DNA of 64,000 bases, from the NCBI GenBank assembly GCA_963932145.1, contig OZ010571.1, positions 156,411,478 through 156,475,477 of the forward strand. Direction: 5' to 3'. Within the stretch, counting starts at the first letter, position 1, and every line of letters begins with the position of its first letter. The notes below the pieces were generated by a model that was given only the letters and a program-made list of their open reading frames with translations, searched no databases and was not told where the DNA came from. Positions 59,936 through 64,000 of this stretch are shown piece after piece. A program made the translations under genes and the position numbers. Source of the DNA: Acanthosepion lycidas. Lineage: Eukaryota; Mollusca; Cephalopoda; Sepiida; Sepiidae.

Positions 59936-60344
59936 AATCTAGTATTATTAAAACCTGTAAAAAATTTATAATAAATGTTCATGTTTATCAGAATAATATT
60001 AATAAAATTGGCAAAGCCTGAAGCGTGTTATCTGGAAACATATCAATATGCTGAAACTTAAAGCAAAACATCAAGAACAAAATAGAAAAAGAATCTATTT
60101 AAAGCTAAAGAAGAAGGAAAAACGTCGGACCTTTTCTCAGATTCGCTTGAAATAATAAACAGAAAATCAAACAGAAAAGTACGCAAGATAAATGAAACTA
60201 AAGGTATGTGTGTGTCCTCCCAAAAAGGGTCAATGAAAATAATCAGAATTTAAAAGAAAATAGGATATGAGACACTGGAAATAAAATGCGCATGTCTATT
60301 GATTAAGGGGTTCACTGAATTAGATTTCAATTGTATAATTGGAG
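59936..60344. other. No gene seen
   Basis: A-rich sequence without recognisable features. Confidence 0.6.
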
Positions 60345-60490
60345 ATACATTTTCAGTATCTGTCTATATATCTTTGGGATATCTATGTATTATGATCACT
60401 TGTATTATTTACATTATTCGGATTGTTATCCTCATTTTCATTGCCAAATTCACAACGTCTCGGCCGCTGTACGCTCCGGCCTTTATGTCT

Positions 60491-60583
<93 letters not shown>

Positions 60584-60637
60584 TATATATCATGATGGTC
60601 TCTATATAACGTCTCGGCCGCTGTACGTTCCGGCCTT

Positions 60638-60730
<93 letters not shown>

Positions 60731-60910
60731 CTATATCTCTGAGATGAGGTATTATGATCACTTGTATTATTTACATTATTCGGATTGTTATCCTTATTTT
60801 CATTTCCATATTCTCAATGTTTCGGCCTTCAAAAAATATCTTCAGATGATTGGAATTTCCAACCAAACCCTCTATCTGTTTATATCTCTGAAATGAGGCA
60901 TTAGGGTTAC
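60345..60910 (-). repeat. Cluster of three hammerhead-like modules with (CT)n(TA)n
   Basis: Three copies of one module lie head to tail. Each has, on the + strand, TATTTACATTATTCGGAT, TTGTTATCCTCATTTTC or part of it, then CACAACGTCTCGGCCGCTG and CTCCGGCCTTTATGTCT. The cores at about 60451-60490 and 60608-60642 keep the GGCCG/CGGCC stem, but GAAA reads GAGA on the - strand. The third (60740-60850) has lost the stem. (CT)n and (TA)n arrays (60490-60581 and 60643-60731) separate them. Confidence 0.75.
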
Positions 60911-61068
60911 TTGAATTATTCACATTATTTAGACTGTTATCCTCATCTTCATCGCCACTTCGAAATTCCACTCACCTGACGAAGGCCGCAGCGTGCAACG
61001 GCCGAAACGTTGTGAATATAGCAATGAAGATGAGCATAACAGTCTGAATAATGTAAATAATGCAAGCA
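60911..61068 (+). repeat. Hammerhead-like module inside an inverted repeat
   Basis: The left arm (about 60908-60955, with AGACTGTTATCCTCATCTTC) pairs with the right arm (about 61021-61067, GAAGATGAGCATAACAGTCT) at about 42 of 49 positions. The 64 bp between them contain the core annotated at 60976-61008. Confidence 0.8.
60976..61008 (+). ncRNA. Hammerhead-ribozyme-like core
   Basis: CTGACGA (60976-60982) matches the invariant CUGANGA box. GGCCG (60984-60988), loop CAGCGTGCAA and CGGCC (60999-61003) make a perfect 5-bp stem II, and GAAA (61004-61007) follows, as in hammerhead ribozymes. Diverged copies conserve the layout with paired changes in the stem. I could not identify the NUH cleavage site with its stem I in fixed position, so only half the ribozyme is demonstrated and activity is unknown. 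Hammerheads in Penelope-like terminal repeats are established; assigning this one to them is inference. Confidence 0.6.
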
Positions 61069-63009
61069 ACATTTTCAGTAGTTCAACGCTTGATATATGT
61101 TTAGTTAGCCTGAACATTTTTCTTCTCTATGAAATTGGAAGTTTTTTTTATTACCCCTCCAACGATTTATGCATGCGAAACTCGTCGAATGGCATCAAAG
61201 GTCCTATTTTCACGTAAATCTTCCTTCAGAAGTATTCGAAAAATCCTAATACAGAAGTACAAGTAAAGAAGTATTCAGATGTATTGAATCATCTCTATCA
61301 GTGTTAAGGCGTGGTTCAAGGCCTTTTGTTATGGGCGATGAAGACGTTAGCAGAAACTACTCTTTAATGTCCTCCCTCAGCGAAGCTTGAATTTACATGA
61401 AGTTATTCTATTCAAGCTAGAAACTCATAATGATTTTGTAGCAATGAGGTGGATTGTAGCAGAGGTGAGAAGAAGAGAGGTGGATCAAGAAATTATTCCA
61501 TGGAATATGGATTGGTCAATAGGGAGAAAAATATTCACCAATATGCCAGGTAGCATGAAGTGGCAAAAAACACATCAACAACGACAATAATAATATTATA
61601 TGTGCAAGTGTCGTACTAAATATAGTTTGACATTAATCTTATTATTATTTGGTAAACAAAATCCCCTCAGAAGTCTTCATAACTCGATGTTGTGGTTATA
61701 AACAACTTTATTCCTTGTAAATAGCTTTTTTTTTTAAAACCTGGACCAAAGTTCCTAAAGAATACAGTAACCAGATAAATATCTAAATATCTGTTTAGCG
61801 ATAGGTGATGAAAACAACAAAGACCGTGATATTAATGTTATAGAAAGTTTTTAAATAAAGAATTGTTACTTATTATTAACTTTTAGCATTTCGTTTGTCG
61901 AAACGAATAAAAGTTATTTCATTAGATTTAAATTTCTCTAATCATTTGATCTTCACGGATAATTGGTGACACCTCGGATATATAGGTTTTCCAAAGAAAA
62001 TAACACTTGTTAGAAATTTTACAGCAGTTTATTTATTATTTCCAATCCGTAGTGTTTTGAAACGGTCGTAGAATAACGGTCTGAAACTTTGGATAAAGAT
62101 AAGTGGAAATAATAGATGAAATTTCAAATTTTTTCAGGATTGTTATTCGTTGTATAATTTAAAACAATTCAAATGTAAATATTCACTAAGTGGAATATTA
62201 ATTTATCATGATGAAAAGGGATTGTGTTGCGTCAATCTTTCACATAGGGGAGATTTCCCGATGAAATGTCAGCATTTTACCCGATTTAAAACCGTTGTCT
62301 CTGTTATATGGAACGAAACAAAAAAAAAAAACGAAAGCTAAAATACATTTCACTCTAGGTTGAGCATCTAGCGAAATATATCATCATAAGTAGTCGGTGC
62401 TTGAAAGTAATTGAAAATCTGGCAATGAAGTCGACGGGAAAACAGCGGTACAAAATTTGTCAATTCTAGATTTTCTTCATTTCAATCAGACGTCAAAAAA
62501 GGGAGACAACCAAACCTCCATATACTCTAGCGAAGGCACTTTTCCCATGCGATATTCAAGCCGCTATAAAAAGAAATAGCGATATGAATTATTATTTTAC
62601 AGGGATAAAAATCATTCGATCCAACATAATAAAAGTTTAACGCTTAAGAAAATAAATCAGACAGAAAAATAAAAGATAATTATCAATGAAAGAAATGACA
62701 AGACTTCATTGCATTTATCAAGAACAATTTCGTTAAGGTCCGTTGATGCTTGCACGACTGGTCTTAACGGTAAAGAAAGAGAAAAAAAAACTTTGAACGA
62801 TTAAATACTCTGTCTCCTTTATCTGAAAAGAGCATTGGAATGGCATTATTTTGGGTTTTGAACTATCATCAGAGTGCATCATAAATCGTTATGACAAAAA
62901 GAATCAGTGGAGTGGGGGGGGGTCGTTCAGCTCATAATTTATTGTATTACATCGTTATAATGTTGTGTATTAGAAAAATGGCTATTGTTAAGTTTTCTTA
63001 TTTGCTAAT
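61069..63009. other. No supported gene, about 1.9 kb
   Basis: Short frames (61387-61590 +, 62150-62341 +) have no recognisable domain. No tandem or inverted structure was noticed. Confidence 0.5.
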
Positions 63010-63760
63010 TTATTTCAGGAATTTAATGGTTATGGCTCTTCACAACTTCCTATCTGCCCTACGTAACGTTTACCTTCTCAGTATCAATGTTTGTTCTTGA
63101 ATTTCCACCCATTCACTCAAACTCGTTCAGTAGATTCCTTGCAATCCACTCCACTTTTCATTCGACTCTGGGAGTGTTATATTCTCCAAGCCCTCTTTTT
63201 CATTATGTGTCCCCAGAAGTTTCAGCTGTAGTTTTCTGGTTATGTCTCCTTTGTCTCCCCACGTGTTCTGCCCGTGGTATTCTCAACATTCGTTGTTAAA
63301 ATGACGCTTCAACAAACTTCTTCATCTGTGAAGAGATTGTCCGCCATTCAGTGCGATAAAGGAGATTCGATTTTGCATAACGGTTCAGTATGCTTTGATT
63401 CTACGAAAATTGTCTTATCTCTTGAGAGACTGATTAATTTTTGGAAGTTATCTTTCTCTTTTCCAATGTGCCTTCGGATTTCTGGGCCACATTTACCGAA
63501 ACACGTGTTACTACACTAGCCAGATAATTAAACGTCTGCACCTGTTGCTTTTGTCATCTCCAATCTATAACTCACTCCTTGGTGTGACTCTTTGGCTATC
63601 AGGCAGGCATTTATCCTTTCTTTATGCATTCAATTGTAACCTTATCTAAGAGTTCGTTGAGGTTTTTTCAGCTATCAACACAGTGTCACCTGCGCGTATG
63701 ACGATCACATATGGTTTATGTGTCGTCAATAATAAATCCTGGTAGTTGTTTACTCCTTCA
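63010..63760 (-). mobile_element. LINE-A fragment, longest copy, with reverse transcriptase palm end
   Basis: On the - strand, from about 63720, it reads IRAGDTVLIAEKTS (the YADDxVLxAE catalytic block, decayed), PRSEL and IGDDK, NFQKLISLSRDKTI, MADNLF, LQLKLLGTHNEKEGLENITL, Y(stop)TSLSEWVE, and ends LRRADRKL with AITI. The order is the same as in the 33.6 kb and 3.3 kb copies but extends further 5'. The YADD Asp pair is not intact here, and stops and frame changes are frequent. It ends at about 63010. Confidence 0.85.
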
Positions 63761-63923
63761 AATTGTGAAACACACTCAGCTGTCCGTAAAATATAAAACT
63801 GTCATGCGAATGTTACGTACAAACGCGCACACGAACACATACATATGTGTGCACGAACAGAGATAAACACACATAGGTAGGTGTGATGCTTAGAAAAATT
63901 TGACCAAAATATGAGAATTTATG

Positions 63924-63990
<67 letters not shown>

Positions 63991-64000
63991 ATATTTGTAT
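63761..64000. repeat. Window end: unique sequence, then (TA)n
   Basis: Unique sequence with ACACACGAAC-type wording, then (TA)n at about 63927-63987. No gene. Confidence 0.85.

Noticed and set aside
60489-60761. Glu/Arg-rich frame on the - strand
   Set aside because: Translation of (CT)n arrays between the module copies.

Overview
This window looks like non-coding DNA from an animal genome, most likely a coleoid cephalopod and probably an octopus. That placement is inference. It rests on very many long (TA)n arrays, several tRNA-derived SINE families with long tails, mariner-type mini-elements with TTAGGTTGGTGCA ends, decayed LINEs, and a Penelope-type fragment. There is no bacterial-style operon, no recognisable host exon series, no true tRNA or rRNA gene, and no CRISPR array. 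The longest open frames are microsatellite translations (YIYI, SLSL, KKKK) or chance frames, so no host protein-coding gene is annotated. The whole window is best read as intergenic or deep-intronic sequence.

Layout. 0-6 kb: TA arrays, a small mariner MITE, one copy of an unclassified repeat (family P here) and the 3' end of a LINE (LINE-A). 6-13 kb: an internally deleted pogo/Tigger-like transposon, a tRNA-derived SINE (family A), a 60-75 bp minisatellite and a reverse SINE of family B. 13-30 kb: dense microsatellites, SINE pieces, the second mariner MITE and a 40-bp-arm hairpin. 30-41 kb: more SINEs, LINE-A, a foldback made of two copies of repeat R, a Tc1-like transposase relic and the fullest family-B SINE. 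41-45.4 kb: about 4 kb that is almost all pyrimidine on the + strand, ending in a TTC/GAA satellite with a higher-order period of about 205-245 bp. 45.8-60 kb: the third MITE, two more family-P copies, three pieces of a second LINE (LINE-B), Penelope-type fragments, a 300-bp near-perfect palindrome and two C2H2 zinc-finger remnants. 60-64 kb: a cluster of a short module that carries a hammerhead-like RNA core, then a 3' LINE-A fragment at the right edge.

The strongest candidate for something unusual is the hammerhead-like module (best copy at 60976-61008). It has CTGACGA, a perfect 5-bp stem II with loop, then GAAA. Diverged copies at 55.98 kb and 31.78 kb keep most of the stem through paired changes, which points to RNA structure rather than chance. 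Hammerhead motifs are known in the terminal repeats of Penelope-like elements, and Penelope coding fragments lie in this same window. That link is inference. A second family (R, at 15.9 kb and 36.5 kb) has the same stem-GAAA layout with a divergent TTGATAA box.

Most claims of homology rest on motif recognition by eye. Boundaries of repeats are approximate.
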